Part shown: positions 63,856-64,000 of the stretch, one piece after another
How the letters are laid out: each line of letters begins with the position of its first letter
How positions within the stretch are numbered: position 1 is the stretch's first letter
Program-made: the position numbers and the translations under genes
Assembly: GCA_046154185.1 (NCBI GenBank)
Contig: JBJXGE010000058.1
Coordinates: 124,001-188,000, forward strand
Length of the DNA: 64,000 nucleotides
Direction: 5' to 3'
Source of the DNA: JBJXGE01 sp046154185
GTDB taxonomy: Bacteria > Planctomycetota > UBA8108 > UBA1146 > JAJFFE01
The notes under the pieces: model-generated
Told to the model about the DNA's origin: nothing
The model's input: only the letters and a program-made list of their open reading frames with translations
Database searches by the model: none

Positions 63856-64000
63856 TTATTCGCCGCGATCGACCACTAACTGCATGCCGCCCTTCGCGAC
63901 CCCGAACTGCTCGATGGCGCTGAGCCGGCGCGTCAGTTCGCGCGCATCGACTTCGTCGCGCAAGAGTTCTTGCCAGGTTTCAACAATGCGTCGACTCGCT
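63856..64000 (-). CDS. C-terminal fragment of an unidentified protein (window edge)
   Basis: The minus strand reads open from the window edge to a TAA at 63858-63856, giving 47 C-terminal residues: IVETWQELLRDEVDARELTR, then RLSAIEQFGVAKGGMQLV and VDRGE. Coding-like third-position GC and the terminator-like hairpin downstream support a real gene. It may be another T6SS gene, being upstream of vgrG on the same strand, but the fragment is too short to identify. Confidence 0.5.
   Translation of the reverse strand, partial: ASRRIVETWQELLRDEVDARELTRRLSAIEQFGVAKGGMQLVVDRGE

Overview
The window is high-GC and densely coded, and looks like a chromosomal segment of a planctomycete or close relative. 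This is inferred from three things. Four secreted proteins end in the paired dockerin-like repeat (RGDxNxDGxxNIADAI) typical of Planctomycetota. The EF-G has the 'AHIDSGKT' and 'DCASGDTF' signatures of the mitochondrial/spd EF-G1 clade. There are large secreted P-domain and PKD proteins. No rRNA, tRNA or CRISPR array was found.

Layout: 1-2570 (minus) holds the 5' part of ileS and a mraY. 2745-10321 holds a secreted pentaheme cytochrome-like protein, a TPR/thioredoxin-like lipoprotein, a [2Fe-2S] ferredoxin, fusA and a P-loop ATPase ending at a strong terminator. 10322-22100 holds two large dockerin proteins, an LpxL-like acyltransferase, a DUF418 membrane protein, an SGNH hydrolase, a PaaZ-type aldehyde dehydrogenase and an exported sugar-isomerase-like protein. 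22455-23609 is ispG, whose stop codon lies inside the terminal inverted repeat of a ~194-bp MITE-like element.

23868-38002 (plus) is the most coherent metabolic locus. A 2250-residue PfaC-like synthase (KS-CLF-AT-DH-DH) is followed by oleA, oleB, a secreted dockerin protein, oleC, oleD and a 4'-phosphopantetheinyl transferase. OleABCD make long-chain olefins by head-to-head condensation and PfaC-type enzymes build polyunsaturated chains, so the locus plausibly makes a polyunsaturated hydrocarbon. No ACP, ketoreductase or enoyl reductase is encoded here, so these must come from elsewhere or the chemistry differs.

38011-42279 (minus) holds lplA, a Nudix hydrolase, an M32 carboxypeptidase, a HEAT lipoprotein and thymidine kinase. 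42588-49338 (plus) holds two lipoproteins, then a gene at 46231-47283 with two in-frame TGA codons. It is best read as a selenoprotein with two selenocysteines: a thioredoxin-like domain (UATC) fused to an MsrA-like domain (GUYW), each TGA followed by a SECIS-like hairpin. An Ada-AlkA fusion and ogt (alkylation repair) follow.

49331-64000 (minus) is part of a type VI secretion locus: a partial upstream gene, VgrG, a DUF6484 protein, FHA, TssJ, TssK, TssL, TssM, TagF and a Ser/Thr kinase with a Cys-rich C-terminus. Sheath (TssB/C), Hcp and ClpV genes are not in view.
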